Origin: Sphaerisporangium rufum
GTDB taxonomy: Bacteria; Actinomycetota; Actinomycetes; Streptosporangiales; Streptosporangiaceae
NCBI RefSeq assembly: GCF_016863395.1
Contig: NZ_BOOU01000034.1
Span: 51,689 to 115,688, forward strand
DNA: 64,000 nt
Direction of reading: 5' to 3'
The position numbers and the translations under genes were made by a program. The notes under the pieces were generated by a model. That model saw only the letters and a list, made by a program, of their open reading frames with translations, did not search any database and was not told where the DNA came from. Positions 1 to 10,419 of this stretch are shown piece by piece. Each line of letters opens with the position of its first letter. Positions within the stretch are counted from its first letter, which is position 1.

Positions 1-1627
1 ACCCGGTCCCCCGGTTCCCGGACCAGGGTGTCGCCCAGGCCGTGCCCGTCCACCGCCAGCTCCAGGAACGGGCCGGTGGTGGCGAAGGTGCGCCCGCGCC
101 GCACCGCCTCGGCGTAGGCCGCCGCGGTGAGCGGCCCGTCCACCCGCGCGTAGGTGCGCTCCCAGCCGGGCGGGTTGGTCACCGTCTCCATCCGCTGGTG
201 GCCGAAAGAGAGCATGGCGTCGGTGCCGGCCACCGCGGCCAGCCGGTTCCCGGCGCCGAGCAGCCGGCGGTAGACCGCCGACGAGCCGGCGGCCGAGGCG
301 TAGTGCAGGATCTCCATGGCGTCCACCAGGCCGAGCGCGGCGTCCACCACCACCGCCCGGGCGGTGCAGTCGGCGCGCCCGGTGCCGACGGCGTCCCGCG
401 GCTCGCCGACCGGCGTCTTGAAGGTGTGGGCGTACCCGACGACGCCGCCGAGCGCCCGCAGTTCCTCGCAGACCTCGCCGGTGGGCGGCCGGGCCGGGTC
501 CCCGGCCGGACCGGCGTGGTAGCGGCCGGGCGGGGCGGCGATCCCAAAGGCGTGCAGGTGCCCGAGCAGGTCGTCGCGGTACTCGGCGCCCATCCGGGCC
601 ACGTGCGTGCCGTCCGACCACGGCAGGTCCCGGCCCGCCCAGTGCGCCAGGGCCTCCCGGTCGTACACCTGCCCGCCGGAGACGTTGGCGGCGAGCAGGT
701 TGAGCACGTGCAGGTCCTCGCCGTGCTGGGCGGCGGCCGCCATCGCCGGGGTGGCCACCACGTCCCCGGAGTAGTTGAGGTGCACGTGCAGGTCGGCGCC
801 GTACCAGCCGCGGGCGGCGGCGTCGATGATCCGGGCCGGTGCCAGCTCCACGGTGGTCTCGCCCGCCGGGACGACCGCGGTCTCGGCGATCTCGTACTCC
901 ATGCCCCGGGTGACCCGGACGGTCAGCGGCTCGGCGGGCACGTCGAGCACCAGGTCGTCCCCGTGGAAGTAGGGGGTGCCGTGGTGGTCGCGGCGCGGCG
1001 GCGCCCCGGCCGGGTACCAGCCCTGGCCGTCGGCGCCGTAGACGCTCCACCGGCAGGGCAGCCCGGCACGCAGCCGCAACCGCGCGGCGGGCGCGCGGCG
1101 GGTCAGGCCGGACAGGTCCACCGGCCGGCCGGCCACCGCCACCTCGGCCGCCGAGTCGAGGTCCACCAGGCGGGCGCCGCCCGCCCCGACCCGGTGCGGC
1201 CGGCCGGCCACGGTGACGCGGACCGGGTCGGGACCGGCGTTGTCCAGCAGCAGGGCCAGCGGTACCGGCCGGCCGTCCAGCACGGTGCGGGGCCGGCCGT
1301 CCACCCGGTGCCCGTCGGGGGTGATCCGCAGCACGGCGAGCCCGTCCGGCGGGGCCGCCCCCACCGCGTCGCGCAGCACCTCGTCGAAGTCCAGTTCCAG
1401 CACCCGGGTGATCTCGTCGCCGGTGGCGCCCGGGCCCGCCCCGGTACGGACCCGGGCGAAGGCGGCCCGGAAGAACTCCTCCTCGCCGGCGAAGCGGGAC
1501 ACGCCCATCAGCCGGACGTAGGGGCTCGGCGGCTCCGTCCAGCTCATGCCGTGCGCCGCCAGCGCGTCGCGGTACCGCTCGAGCGCGCCGGCGACCGCCG
1601 CCGGCAGCATCGGGTCGTCATCGCCCA
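1..1627 (-). CDS. CehA/McbA-like PHP-domain metallohydrolase, 3' end outside window
   Basis: The reading frame is open from the ATG at 1627 to the left window edge, about 542 codons, so the C-terminus is missing. The start is preceded by GGGAGG; an in-frame ATG at 1639 overlaps that site and is less likely. The N-terminal ~250 residues look like an accessory beta-rich region. The catalytic part begins at a motif ADLHVHLNYSGD, typical of PHP metal-dependent hydrolases of the CehA/McbA group, and later shows GYAHT and FATTGPFLELAVDG. Such enzymes hydrolyse phosphoesters or carbamate/amide bonds; the substrate cannot be read from sequence. There is no signal peptide. It lies 176 bases downstream of meaB on the same strand, probably with its own promoter. 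Confidence 0.75.
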
Positions 1628-1803
1628 TGGAACCTCCCATCACGCGGTGTGCGGCAATCGTCACACCGGCGCGCCGGGGGGGCCGCCGGGGGCGGGTACG
1701 CCGGGCGGAGGTTCCTTCCACTCCGGTGCAGCGGTCTCCGCCCGGGGACAACCCGGCCCGGGCGCCCCGCCCGCGACCTGCGGATCCTTGCGGATCGGCC
1801 GGG

Positions 1804-2811
1804 TCAGGACCCCGCCGCCCGGCTGGGCCCGGCGGTCACGCGGGCGAAGGCGGCCAGGACGCGGTCGGCGGCCAGCGCGGGGGTCAGCGTGCCCTCCAGC
1901 ACCTCGCGCTCGGCGGCGGCGGCGACCTCGGCCACCTGCGGGTCGGCGGCGAGCCGGGCCAGCAGCCGGTCGCGCACCAGGGCGCGGGTCCAGCCGACCT
2001 GCTGGCGGCGGCGCCGCGCGGCGAGCTCCCCGGTGGCGGCCAGCGTGTCGTGGTGGCGGACCACGTGCCCCCACAGCTCGGCCAGCCCGGTGCCCTCCTG
2101 CCCGCTGCAGGTGACCACCGGCGGGGTCCAGCCGCCGGCGCCCGGTCCGAGCAGCCGCAGCGCGCCGGCCAGCTCGCGGGCGGCCTTGCGGGCGTCGGCC
2201 TCGTGCGGGCCGTCCGCCTTGTTGACCGCGATCACGTCGGCCAGCTCCAGCACGCCCTTCTTCATCCCCTGCAGCTGGTCGCCGGTGCGGGCCAGGCTGA
2301 GCAGCAGGAAGGTGTCCACCATCTCGGCGACGGCGGTCTCGGACTGGCCGACGCCGACCGTCTCCACCAGCACGACATCGAACCCGGCCGCCTCGACCAC
2401 GACCATGGCCTCGCGGGTCGCCTTGGCCACCCCGCCGAGGGTGCCGGAGGTGGGCGAGGGCCGGATGTAGGCGGCCGGGTCGGCCGACAGCCGGGCCATC
2501 CGGGTCTTGTCCCCCAGGATGCTGCCGCCGGTGCGGGTGGAGGAGGGGTCGACGGCGAGCACCGCGACCCGGTGGCCCTCGCCGGTCAGCCGGACCCCGA
2601 GCGCGTCGATGAACGTCGACTTGCCCACCCCGGGCACCCCGGTGACACCGACCCGCCGGGCCTTGCCGGCCAGCGGGGTCAGCTCGACCAGCAGCCGCTG
2701 CGCCAGCTCCTGGTGGTCGGGCCGGGTCGACTCCACCAGCGTGATCGCCCGCGCGACCCAGCGCGGCGAGCCCGCCCGCACGCCTTCGGCGTACTCCTCA
2801 AGCGCCGGCAT
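1804..2811 (-). CDS. meaB: Methylmalonyl-CoA mutase-associated GTPase MeaB (ArgK family)
   Basis: The 335-residue G3E-family P-loop GTPase has a Walker A motif GVPGVGKST at about residues 58-66 and a downstream [10 protein letters not shown] switch segment and NKAD base-recognition motif, all characteristic of MeaB. MeaB loads intact adenosylcobalamin into methylmalonyl-CoA mutase and protects it from inactivation. Its ATG lies inside the last codons of mutB (14-base overlap), so the two are translationally coupled. Length and context (mutA-mutB-meaB) fit the usual operon exactly. Confidence 0.95.
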   Translation of the reverse strand: MPALEEYAEGVRAGSPRWVARAITLVESTRPDHQELAQRLLVELTPLAGKARRVGVTGVPGVGKSTFIDALGVRLTGEGHRVAVLAVDPSSTRTGGSILGDKTRMARLSADPAAYIRPSPTSGTLGGVAKATREAMVVVEAAGFDVVLVETVGVGQSETAVAEMVDTFLLLSLARTGDQLQGMKKGVLELADVIAVNKADGPHEADARKAARELAGALRLLGPGAGGWTPPVVTCSGQEGTGLAELWGHVVRHHDTLAATGELAARRRRQQVGWTRALVRDRLLARLAADPQVAEVAAAAEREVLEGTLTPALAADRVLAAFARVTAGPSRAAGS

Positions 2812-5005
2812 GGCCCAGCCGGGCGGACAGGTCGCGCAGCAGGTCCAGCGCGGCGTCGGCGATCACCGTGCCGGGCGGGAAGATGGCGGCGGCGCCCGCC
2901 TCGCGCAGCGCGGCGAAGTCGCCGGGCGGCACCACCCCGCCCACCACGATCATGATGTCGTCGCGGCCCAGCCCGGCCAGCCGGTCGCGCAGCTCGGGCA
3001 CCAGCGCCAGGTGCCCGGCGGCCAGCGAGGACACCCCGACGACGTGCACGTCGGCCTCGACCGCCTGCCGGGCCACCTCGGCCGGGGTCTGGAACAGCGG
3101 GCCCACGTCCACGTCGAAGCCGAGGTCGGCGAAGGCGGTGGCGATCACCTTCTGCCCGCGGTCGTGGCCGTCCTGGCCGACCTTGGCGACCAGGATGCGC
3201 GGCCGGCGGCCCTCCGCGCGCTCGAACGCGGCGCAGGCCGCCCGGACCCGCTCGATGCCGGCGGAGTCGCCCGCCTCGTCTCGGTACACCCCCGTGATCG
3301 TACGGACCCGGCCGGCGTGCCGGCCGAAGACCTCCTCCAGGGCGTCGGAGATCTCTCCCACGGTGGCCCGGGCCCGGGCGGCGTCCACCGCCAGCTCCAG
3401 CAGGTTGGCCCCGGAGGCGGCGCCGCGGGTGAGCGCGGCGAGCGCGGCGCGGCAGGCGTGCTGGTCGCGGCCGGCGCGCAGCCGGGCCAGCCGCTCGACC
3501 TGCTGGGCGCGCACCGCGGAGTTGTCCACCTTGAGCACCTCGATGTCCTCGTCGGACCCCACGCGGTACTTGTTGACACCGATCACCGGCTGCCGGCCGG
3601 AGTCGATGCGGGCCTGGGTGCGGGCGGCGGCCTCCTCGATGCGCAGCTTGGGCAGGCCGTCGTCGATGGCCCGCGCCATGCCACCGGCCCGCTCGACCTC
3701 CTGGATGTGCCCCTGGGCGCGCCGGGCCAGCTCGTAGGTCAGCCGCTCGACGTAGGCGCTGCCGCCCCACGGGTCGATGACCCGGCAGGTGCCGGACTCC
3801 TGCTGCAGCAGCAGCTGGGTGTTGCGGGCGATGCGCGCGGAGAAGTCGGTGGGCAGGGCGAGCGCCTCGTCCAGCGCGTTGGTGTGCAGCGACTGGGTGT
3901 GGCCCTGGGTGGCGGCCATCGCCTCGACGCAGGTGCGCACCACGTTGTTGTAGACGTCCTGGGCGGTCAGCGACCAGCCGGAGGTCTGGCAGTGGGTGCG
4001 CAGCGACAGCGACTTCGGGTCGCGCGCGCCGAACCCCTTGACCAGCCCGGCCCACAGCAACCGGGCGGCGCGCAGCTTGGCGACCTCCATGAAGAAGTTC
4101 ATGCCGACGCACCAGAAGAACGACAGCCGCGGCGCGAAGGCGTCGACGTCCAGGCCGGCCGCGACACCGGCCCGCAGGTACTCCACGCCGTCGGCCAGGG
4201 TGTAGGCCAGCTCCAGGTCACAGGTGGCCCCGGCCTCCTGGATGTGGTAGCCGGAGATGGAGATGGAGTTGAACCGGGGCATGTGCCGCGAGGTGTAGGC
4301 GAAGATGTCGGAGATGATGCGCATCGACGGCCCGGGCGGGTAGATGTAGGTGTTGCGGACCATGAACTCCTTGAGGATGTCGTTCTGGATGGTCCCGCTG
4401 AGCCGCTCCGGCGGCACGCCCTGCTCCTCGGCGGCCACGATGTACAGGGCGAGCACCGGCAGCACCGCGCCGTTCATCGTCATCGACACGCTCATCTCGT
4501 CCAGCGGGATGCCGTCGAACAGCCGGCGCATGTCGTCGATGGAGTCGATCGCCACCCCGGCCATGCCGACGTCGCCGGCCACCCTCGGGTGGTCGGAGTC
4601 GTAGCCACGGTGGGTGGCCAGGTCGAAGGCGACCGACAGCCCCTTCTGCCCGGCGGCGAGGTTGCGCCGGTAGAAGGCGTTGGACTCCTCGGCGGTGGAG
4701 AAGCCGGCGTACTGGCGGATCGTCCACGGCCGGGTGGCGTACATCGTCGGGTAGGGGCCGCGCACGAACGGCGCCATGCCCGGGTAGCCGGACAGGAAGT
4801 CCAGCCCGGAAAGGTCGTCGGCGGTGTAGAGCGGCTTGACCGGGATGTTCTCCGGGGTGTCCCAGACCAGCTCGTCCGGGGTGTGGCCGGTCTGCTCCTG
4901 CACCGCGCGGGCCCAGCGGCCGGGGCCGGCCGCCGGGCGGCCGGCGTCCGGCGGGGTCGGCGGGGTCGGCGGGATCAGCGGGATCGTCGTGAAGTCGGGG
5001 ATCAC
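2798..5005 (-). CDS. mutB: Methylmalonyl-CoA mutase, large (cobalamin-binding) subunit
   Basis: This 735-residue protein is the catalytic subunit that interconverts (R)-methylmalonyl-CoA and succinyl-CoA with adenosylcobalamin, in propionate, odd-chain fatty acid and branched amino acid catabolism and in polyketide extender supply. The N-terminal (beta/alpha)8 barrel carries the [23 protein letters not shown] substrate region. The C-terminal B12 domain has DGHDRG, whose His is the lower axial cobalt ligand. The GTG start at 5005 overlaps the mutA stop by four bases (GTGA) and sits behind GGAGGTG. The open frame extends upstream to 6991, but that part is only a shadow of mutA. Confidence 0.97.
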   Translation of the reverse strand: MIPDFTTIPLIPPTPPTPPDAGRPAAGPGRWARAVQEQTGHTPDELVWDTPENIPVKPLYTADDLSGLDFLSGYPGMAPFVRGPYPTMYATRPWTIRQYAGFSTAEESNAFYRRNLAAGQKGLSVAFDLATHRGYDSDHPRVAGDVGMAGVAIDSIDDMRRLFDGIPLDEMSVSMTMNGAVLPVLALYIVAAEEQGVPPERLSGTIQNDILKEFMVRNTYIYPPGPSMRIISDIFAYTSRHMPRFNSISISGYHIQEAGATCDLELAYTLADGVEYLRAGVAAGLDVDAFAPRLSFFWCVGMNFFMEVAKLRAARLLWAGLVKGFGARDPKSLSLRTHCQTSGWSLTAQDVYNNVVRTCVEAMAATQGHTQSLHTNALDEALALPTDFSARIARNTQLLLQQESGTCRVIDPWGGSAYVERLTYELARRAQGHIQEVERAGGMARAIDDGLPKLRIEEAAARTQARIDSGRQPVIGVNKYRVGSDEDIEVLKVDNSAVRAQQVERLARLRAGRDQHACRAALAALTRGAASGANLLELAVDAARARATVGEISDALEEVFGRHAGRVRTITGVYRDEAGDSAGIERVRAACAAFERAEGRRPRILVAKVGQDGHDRGQKVIATAFADLGFDVDVGPLFQTPAEVARQAVEADVHVVGVSSLAAGHLALVPELRDRLAGLGRDDIMIVVGGVVPPGDFAALREAGAAAIFPPGTVIADAALDLLRDLSARLGHAGA

Positions 5006-6888
5006 GGGCCCACCTCCAGGTCGTCGAACGTGGCGCGCAGCACCTCGGGCGCGTCGCAGCCGGCGTACAGTGCGGCGTCCACGCCCGGGTGGTCGCCCCG
5101 GCCGGCCAGCCAGATCCGCCGGGCGCCCGCCCCGCGCAGCGCGGCGGCGACCGGGGCGGCGTGCTCGGCGTAGAGCTCGTCGGTGGAGCACAGGCAGGCG
5201 ACCGTCGTGCCGCTGCCGCGGAACGCCTCGGCGATCGCCGCCGGGTCGGTGCCCGGGCCGGCGGTCACCGTGGCGATCCCGCCGGCCTGGAAGAGGTTGG
5301 CGGCGAACGTGCCGCGCGCGGTGTAGGCGGCGGCCGGGCCGATGGTGGCCAGGAACACCCGGGGGCGCTCCCCCGCCGCGGCGGCGCGGTCGGCGCGGTC
5401 GCGCAGCGCCTCGAAGTCCTGCGCGTAGTGCACCCGGGGCAGGCCGCCGCCGGGCGGCTCGGGCGCCGGCCGGCGGGCGGGGCGGCGCTCGGCCGGGTCG
5501 GGGAACTCGCTGACGCCGGTGATCGGGGCGCGGCGGCGGGCGATGTCGGCCCGGCGGCGGCCCCAGGTGGCGGCGAGCCGCTCGGGGACCAGCGCCTCCA
5601 GCGCGGCGGCCATGCCGCCGGCCCGCTCGATCTCCTGGAACCAGTCCCAGGCCCGGCCGGCCAGCTCGGCGGTCAGCCGCTCGGCGTACCAGGAGCCGCC
5701 CGCCGGGTCGACGACCCGGGCCAGCCCGGCCTCGTCGACGAGCAGGGCGTGGGTGTTGCGGGCGATGCGCCGGGCGAAGGCGTCCGGCAGGCCCAGGCGG
5801 GCGTCGAACGGCTGCACGGTGACGGCGTCCGCGCCGCCGGCGCCGGCGCCGAAGCAGGCCAGCGTGGTGCGCAGCATGTTCACCCACGGGTCGCGGGCGG
5901 TCATCATCGCCGAGGAGGTCACCGCGTGCTGGACCTGGGCGCCGTGCGCCGGTTCGCCGCAGGCCTCGGCGACCCGGGCCCACAGCAGGCGCGCCGCGCG
6001 GAGCTTGGCGATGGTGAGGAACTGGTCGGCGGTGGCGGCGTACCGGAACTCCAGCTGCCCGAACGCCTCGGCGGCCGGCAGGCCGGCGTCGGCCAGCGCG
6101 CGCAGGTAGGCGACACCGGTGGCCAGCGAGCAGCCGAGCTCCTCGGCGTCGGAGCCGCCCGCGTCGTGGTAGGGGGTCGCGTCGACGGTGACCGCGCGCA
6201 GGCCGGGGGCCTCGGCGGCGAGCCGGGCGGCGGCGCCCACCTGGCCGGCCACCTCGGCGGCCATCTCGGCGGGCGGCGGGGCGGCGCCGGTGCGCGCCCG
6301 CAGGCCCAGCGGGTCGGCGCCCAGATTGCCGCCGGCGGCCGGGGCGGTGCCGCGCTCGGCGAGCAGCCGCAGGTAGCCGCGGGCCGCCTCCTCGGTGCGC
6401 GCGCCGGCGTCGAGGATGACCGGGGCCAGGTCCAGGTGCACCTCGCCGAGCGCGCGGGGCAGCGCGGCCGGGTCCAGGCCGCCGTCGCCGAGCACCAGCC
6501 ACAGCGAGGTGGCGCCCCCGGTGAGGTCGGCGAGCACGGCCTCGCCGGCCGCCGCCGGGTCGGGGTGGGCGTGGCGCTGGCGCACGTCCCAGCCGGTGGG
6601 GACGCCACCGGCCGGCCGGGTGCCGCGCAGGTAGGGCGCGAAGCCCGGCAGGCCCGGGTCGCCCGGCAGGTCGCCGGCGTCGTAGAGCGGGGCGACGCGC
6701 ACGCCGTCGTAGGTGGTGACGGCCAGCGCCTCCTCGGGCGGGGCGTCCGCGGCGGCCGCCGGGGCGCCGGAGCGGCGCAGCACGGCGGCGGCCAGCCGCC
6801 GCCATTCCTCCCGGGTGCCCGGCGGGAAGTCGCCGGCCGTCCGCAGGTCCGCGGGCTGCTCTGGCTGCTCCTTGGGCTGCACGGTCAT
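5002..6888 (-). CDS. mutA: Methylmalonyl-CoA mutase, small (structural) subunit
   Basis: A 628-residue paralogue of MutB with the same barrel plus C-terminal Rossmann layout. At the place of the cobalamin-binding DxHxxG motif it reads PAAAYTARG, so the axial histidine is absent, as in MutA subunits of actinomycetes that form MutAB heterodimers. It is the first gene of the mutA-mutB-meaB operon; its stop overlaps the mutB GTG start. The ATG at 6888 is the only sensible start, although no strong ribosome binding site is seen in front of it. Confidence 0.95.
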   Translation of the reverse strand: MTVQPKEQPEQPADLRTAGDFPPGTREEWRRLAAAVLRRSGAPAAAADAPPEEALAVTTYDGVRVAPLYDAGDLPGDPGLPGFAPYLRGTRPAGGVPTGWDVRQRHAHPDPAAAGEAVLADLTGGATSLWLVLGDGGLDPAALPRALGEVHLDLAPVILDAGARTEEAARGYLRLLAERGTAPAAGGNLGADPLGLRARTGAAPPPAEMAAEVAGQVGAAARLAAEAPGLRAVTVDATPYHDAGGSDAEELGCSLATGVAYLRALADAGLPAAEAFGQLEFRYAATADQFLTIAKLRAARLLWARVAEACGEPAHGAQVQHAVTSSAMMTARDPWVNMLRTTLACFGAGAGGADAVTVQPFDARLGLPDAFARRIARNTHALLVDEAGLARVVDPAGGSWYAERLTAELAGRAWDWFQEIERAGGMAAALEALVPERLAATWGRRRADIARRRAPITGVSEFPDPAERRPARRPAPEPPGGGLPRVHYAQDFEALRDRADRAAAAGERPRVFLATIGPAAAYTARGTFAANLFQAGGIATVTAGPGTDPAAIAEAFRGSGTTVACLCSTDELYAEHAAPVAAALRGAGARRIWLAGRGDHPGVDAALYAGCDAPEVLRATFDDLEVGP

Positions 6889-7033
6889 GTCCCGGATCGT
6901 AGGCGCTGCGCCCGGCCGAGGGCACGCCGGGGGTGGCGGCCCGCGCGCCGCCGGACGGCGGGGACCCGGTAGGGCGGTGGCCGGGGGCCACCGGGCACCG
7001 GGTCCGCCCGATCAGGCGACCCGGCGGCCCTCA

Positions 7034-7810
7034 TCAGGGGATCGGCGCCTCGAAGGCGGCGTCCCAGGTCCGCCGGCCCACGATGCCGTCGTCGTCCAGG
7101 TGCTGCTGGCGCTGGAACCGCACGCACACGTCCCGCGACGCCGGCCCGTAGGCGCCGTCCACGTCGATGGTGAAGCCGCGCTTGTCCATCTGGGCCTGCC
7201 AGGTGCGCACGTCGTCGCCGTGCATGACCGGCGGGTACTTCAGCAGCCGGCCGGGGAACTCGGGGTGGTCGGACGGCTCGGTCTGCGGCGGGGGCGTGCC
7301 GCCGGGGCGGGGCGCGCCCTTCTTGACCCAGGCGTAAAGCGCGGCACCCGGGCAGTCGGTGGCGTAGCCGTCCCGGTGTCCCTTGATCTCCTTGCCGGCG
7401 CCGCCCTCGCGCCGCAGGTACTCGATGGCGTCCAGGATGCCGTGCAGCATGCCGTCCGGCGGCTTGACCAGGCCGGAGTTGCCGACCAGGCCGAGGACGG
7501 CGTAGTGGCCGGAGTTGAGGCCCGGGCCGTTGGCGGCCGGCAGGTGGCGCGGGCCGCGCCCGACGAACACCTTGCGGTGCGGGCAGGCGACCATGCTGTA
7601 ACCGATGTCCAGCCAGCCGTTTCCGTCCATGTGATGGCCCTGGATGGTCCTGACCATGGCGACGCATTTCGCGTGGTCCTGCACGATCGCCGGGTCGACC
7701 CGGCCGCCGGTGTAGTGGACCTTGACGCCCTTGGTGGAGGCGAGCGCCGAATAGGAGCCGCGCGGGGCGCGGGCGCCCCACTGTTTACGCGATACCAGAT
7801 CGATGGCCAC
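7034..7810 (-). CDS. PGRP/amidase_2-type N-acetylmuramoyl-L-alanine amidase with C-terminal peptidoglycan-binding domain
   Basis: The protein is 258 residues from a GTG at 7810, chosen because AGGAG stands seven bases upstream; an ATG at 7852 would add 14 residues with no support. Residues 1-160 form a zinc amidase fold opening with VSRKQWGARAP and containing VHYTGG, IGYSMVACPHRKVFVGRG, GHRDGYATDCPG; the two His and the Cys of the last motif are the expected zinc ligands. Residues ~185-258 resemble a PG_binding_1 repeat (DVRTWQAQM, DGAYGPAS, GIVGRRTW). The predicted activity is cleavage of the lactyl-alanine bond of peptidoglycan. No signal peptide is visible, which is unusual for a wall hydrolase and is typical of phage endolysins. 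Confidence 0.85.
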   Translation of the reverse strand: MAIDLVSRKQWGARAPRGSYSALASTKGVKVHYTGGRVDPAIVQDHAKCVAMVRTIQGHHMDGNGWLDIGYSMVACPHRKVFVGRGPRHLPAANGPGLNSGHYAVLGLVGNSGLVKPPDGMLHGILDAIEYLRREGGAGKEIKGHRDGYATDCPGAALYAWVKKGAPRPGGTPPPQTEPSDHPEFPGRLLKYPPVMHGDDVRTWQAQMDKRGFTIDVDGAYGPASRDVCVRFQRQQHLDDDGIVGRRTWDAAFEAPIP

Positions 7811-8043
7811 GGATTTCTCCTGCGGGGAACGGACATTCCGACTGCGGACCACTGTCCCCCACTACGGTTCCCAAACCGCATCATCAACCTTCGGAGTAGA
7901 GCGAATCCGCATGGACGACCCTAACGACTGTCACATCATCAGATGGCGGATTTGTGGCCAGGAGCGGTCACCGGCCGCCGCTCACCCCGGCTGACCGGTG
8001 AAAGTCCCGGCCGAAGTGGGAAAAACCTTGGACGCCGCTGGCA

Positions 8044-9168
8044 ATGGGCGTCAATCATGAATATATGTCCGTTGTGGAGGAGGTTCGTTTCCCTGCCGCC
8101 GAAGCCCTGCCGATGAAGGTGTGGCTCGACGACGGCGACTCGCCGGTCGACGTCATCGACGCGCTCGCGCTGTCCCCGTTCGCCACCGGGAGCCAGCCGT
8201 GGGCCCGCTCGGCCAACCTGGAGAGGGTGCGCCCCGACGCCCCGCTGATGCCCGCCGCCGCCTGCCTGGCCCGATCCGCCGTCGAGGACGACGGCCGCGA
8301 GTCCCGCCTGTCCCGCGGGGACGGCTGGACGCTGCGCGCGGTCCGGTTCCGCAACCGCACCGCCCTGCTCACCGTCACCGCCACCAGCGACGAGCTGGCC
8401 CGGCGGGTGCTGGAGGAGGCCACCCGGGACGCCGTCGAGCCGCCGCCCGCCGACGCCGGGCACGTCGACATGGGCTTCTGGTGGATGGGCGAGCACGGCC
8501 CGCGGCGCACCGAGCGTCCGATCACCGCGCCGCGCTGGCCCGACATCCGGGACAACTACTCCGGTGCCGCCCGCGGCCCGCTGGAGCGGCTGATGGCGCT
8601 GACCCCGCCCGAGGTCGCCGGGCGGCTGATCCTGCTGCACGGGCCGCCGGGCACCGGCAAGACCACCGCGCTGCGGGCGCTGGCCAAGGAGTGGTCGTCC
8701 TGGTGCCAGGTCGACTGCGTGCTCGACCCCGAGCGGCTGTTCGCCGGACCGGGCTACCTGATGGAGGTCGCCGTCGGCCACGACGGCGACCAGGACGACG
8801 CCCGCTGGCGGCTGCTGGTGCTGGAGGACTGCGACGAGCTGATCCGCGCGGAGGCCAAGGAGGCCACCGGCCAGGGCCTGTCCCGGCTGCTGAACCTCAC
8901 CGACGGGCTGCTCGGCCAGGGCCGGGACGTGCTGGTCGCGGTCACCACCAACGAGTCGCTCGGCCGGCTGCACCCGGCGGTCGTGCGCCCGGGCCGCTGC
9001 CTGGCCCAGGTGGAGGCGGGCCCGCTCACCCCGGCCGAGGCGGCCGCCTGGCTCGGCTCGGCCGACGGGGTCGGCGCGGCCGGCGCCACGCTGGCCGAGC
9101 TGTACGCGCTGCGCGCCGGGCGGGCCGTCCCGGCGCCGGCCGAGCGGGCCCCCGGCCTGTACCTGTGA
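8044..9168 (+). CDS. AAA-type ATPase with N-terminal DUF5925-like domain
   Basis: The 374-residue protein has an N-terminal ~170-residue actinobacterial domain (VWLDDGDSPVDVIDALALSPF) recognised as DUF5925-like, followed by an AAA ATPase core with Walker A GPPGTGKTT near residue 200, Walker B LLVLEDCDEL near 258 and a sensor-1 asparagine in VAVTTNES. Function is unknown; such proteins are cytoplasmic and probably remodel a partner. The start is uncertain: ATGs at 8044 and 8065 both lack a clear ribosome binding site. It is divergent from the amidase and is followed by a perfect terminator hairpin, so it appears to be monocistronic. Confidence 0.85.
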   Translation: MGVNHEYMSVVEEVRFPAAEALPMKVWLDDGDSPVDVIDALALSPFATGSQPWARSANLERVRPDAPLMPAAACLARSAVEDDGRESRLSRGDGWTLRAVRFRNRTALLTVTATSDELARRVLEEATRDAVEPPPADAGHVDMGFWWMGEHGPRRTERPITAPRWPDIRDNYSGAARGPLERLMALTPPEVAGRLILLHGPPGTGKTTALRALAKEWSSWCQVDCVLDPERLFAGPGYLMEVAVGHDGDQDDARWRLLVLEDCDELIRAEAKEATGQGLSRLLNLTDGLLGQGRDVLVAVTTNESLGRLHPAVVRPGRCLAQVEAGPLTPAEAAAWLGSADGVGAAGATLAELYALRAGRAVPAPAERAPGLYL

Positions 9169-9191
9169 TGTCAAAGGTGCGCTGACGTGCG

Positions 9192-9231
9192 GTGATCCTC
9201 CGGCGGCCCGGTCCGGTGGCCGGAGGATCAC
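9192..9231 (+). terminator. Perfect 13-bp stem-loop after the AAA ATPase gene
   Basis: GTGATCCTCCGGC at 9192-9204 is exactly complementary to 9219-9231, with a 14-base loop. It lies 23 bases after the ATPase stop and has no U tract, as is usual for actinomycete terminators. Confidence 0.75.
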
Positions 9232-9249
9232 GGATACGTAAACCATCCG

Positions 9250-10419
9250 ATGCGCCGCCCGGCGGCCCTGCCCAGAATCGGCAGGGTGGTCACCCCGTCG
9301 CCCGCCGGCCCGAACCGGGCCGCTCCCGCCGCCCGCGTGGCGTTCCACCGGTGGACCCGCGTCGTCCCCACCGAGACCGGGACCACCGGCTACCTCGACC
9401 CGTTCGGCGGCCGGGCCTCGGACTGGCCCTACACCCGGTGGACCTCCGAGGAGCGCGAGATCGGCTTCCCGGCCACCGAACTGGTGCCGTCCTGGACGGC
9501 GGCCGCCCCCAAGGGCACCTGGCTGCGGGTGGAGCTGCGGGCGCGGACCGTCACCGGCGCGCTGACCAAGTGGTACGACATGGGCCGCTGGGCCGAGGGC
9601 GGCGAGGACATCCACCGCACCTCGCTGCCCGGCCAGGGCGACCAGGACGGCGACGTCGCGGTGGACACCTTCGTGGCGGCGCTCCCGGTCACCGCCTACC
9701 GGCTGCGGATCACGCTGTACGGGCAGGGGGCGTGGGTCCGCACGGCCGGGGTGATGGCGTCGGCGATCCCCCCCGGGGCCGTGGTGCCGCCCGGCCCGCC
9801 TGGGAAGGGGGCGGTCGAGCTGGACGTGCCGGCCTACTCCCAGAAGGTGCACGCCGGCCACCACCCCGAGTGGGACGGCGGCGGCGAGTCCTGGTGCAGC
9901 CCGGCGTCGGTGGCGATGGTGCTGCGGTACTGGGGGCGCGGGCCCGGACCGGCCGAGCTGTCGTTCGTCGACCCGGCCGACCCGTGCCCGGCCGTGGACC
10001 ACGCGGCGCGCGACATGTACGACCACAGCTACCAGGGCACCGGCAACTGGCCGTTCGCCGTTGCCTACGCCGGCCGGTACGGCACCACCGGCTTCGTGAC
10101 CCGGCTGCGCTCGCTCGCCGAGGCCGAGCGCCTGGTGCGGGCCGGGGTGCCGGTCATCACCTCGCAGTCCTTCCGCGAGCCCGAGCTGCCCGGGGCCGGG
10201 TACTCCACCCGGGGGCACCTGATGGTGCTCATCGGGTTCACCGCCGGCGGCGACGTCATCGCCAACGATCCGGCGGCACCGTCCGACGGCACGGTCAAGA
10301 GGGTGTATCCGCGGCGCCCGTTCGAGAACGTGTGGTTGCGCGGCACGGGCAGCGGGGGAATCGTCCAGGTCATCCACCCACATGACATTCCGCTACCACC
10401 TTCAGAGGGCAACTGGTGA
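9250..10419 (+). CDS. C39-like papain-fold cysteine peptidase
   Basis: The 389-residue protein has a beta-rich N-terminal ~190 residues (FHRWTRV..., typical of actinomycete C39-family peptidases) and a C-terminal peptidase_C39_2 domain. Catalytic Cys is in GESWCSPASVAMVL near residue 217, His in STRGHLMVLIGF near 323, and an Asp/Asn in IANDPAAP. No signal peptide is seen with the ATG at 9250; a GTG at 9286 is an alternative start. Neither has a good ribosome binding site, and the preceding terminator leaves little room for a leader. Its TGA overlaps the GTG of the next peptidase gene, so it heads a three-peptidase operon. Confidence 0.8.
   Translation: MRRPAALPRIGRVVTPSPAGPNRAAPAARVAFHRWTRVVPTETGTTGYLDPFGGRASDWPYTRWTSEEREIGFPATELVPSWTAAAPKGTWLRVELRARTVTGALTKWYDMGRWAEGGEDIHRTSLPGQGDQDGDVAVDTFVAALPVTAYRLRITLYGQGAWVRTAGVMASAIPPGAVVPPGPPGKGAVELDVPAYSQKVHAGHHPEWDGGGESWCSPASVAMVLRYWGRGPGPAELSFVDPADPCPAVDHAARDMYDHSYQGTGNWPFAVAYAGRYGTTGFVTRLRSLAEAERLVRAGVPVITSQSFREPELPGAGYSTRGHLMVLIGFTAGGDVIANDPAAPSDGTVKRVYPRRPFENVWLRGTGSGGIVQVIHPHDIPLPPSEGNW

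Noticed and set aside
147..160. CebR/CelR-like sequence in the metallohydrolase gene
   Set aside because: It matches 12 of 14 positions but lies inside coding sequence far from any start and is asymmetric.
42..2114. Long plus-strand open frame antisense to the metallohydrolase and meaB
   Set aside because: Its product is Arg/Gly/Pro/Val-rich without domains, whereas the opposite strand encodes recognised proteins. Extreme G+C content keeps antisense frames open; many similar shadows occur across the window.
2798..6991. Single 1397-codon frame as a fused MutAB protein
   Set aside because: The first ~660 codons are out of frame with mutA and translate to Arg/Gly/Ala-rich nonsense. The real genes are mutA (5002-6888) and mutB (2798-5005) overlapping by four bases.
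7034..7810. Prophage remnant based on the endolysin-like amidase
   Set aside because: No integrase, attachment site, holin or structural gene is found nearby, and the flanking genes are ordinary chromosomal genes.
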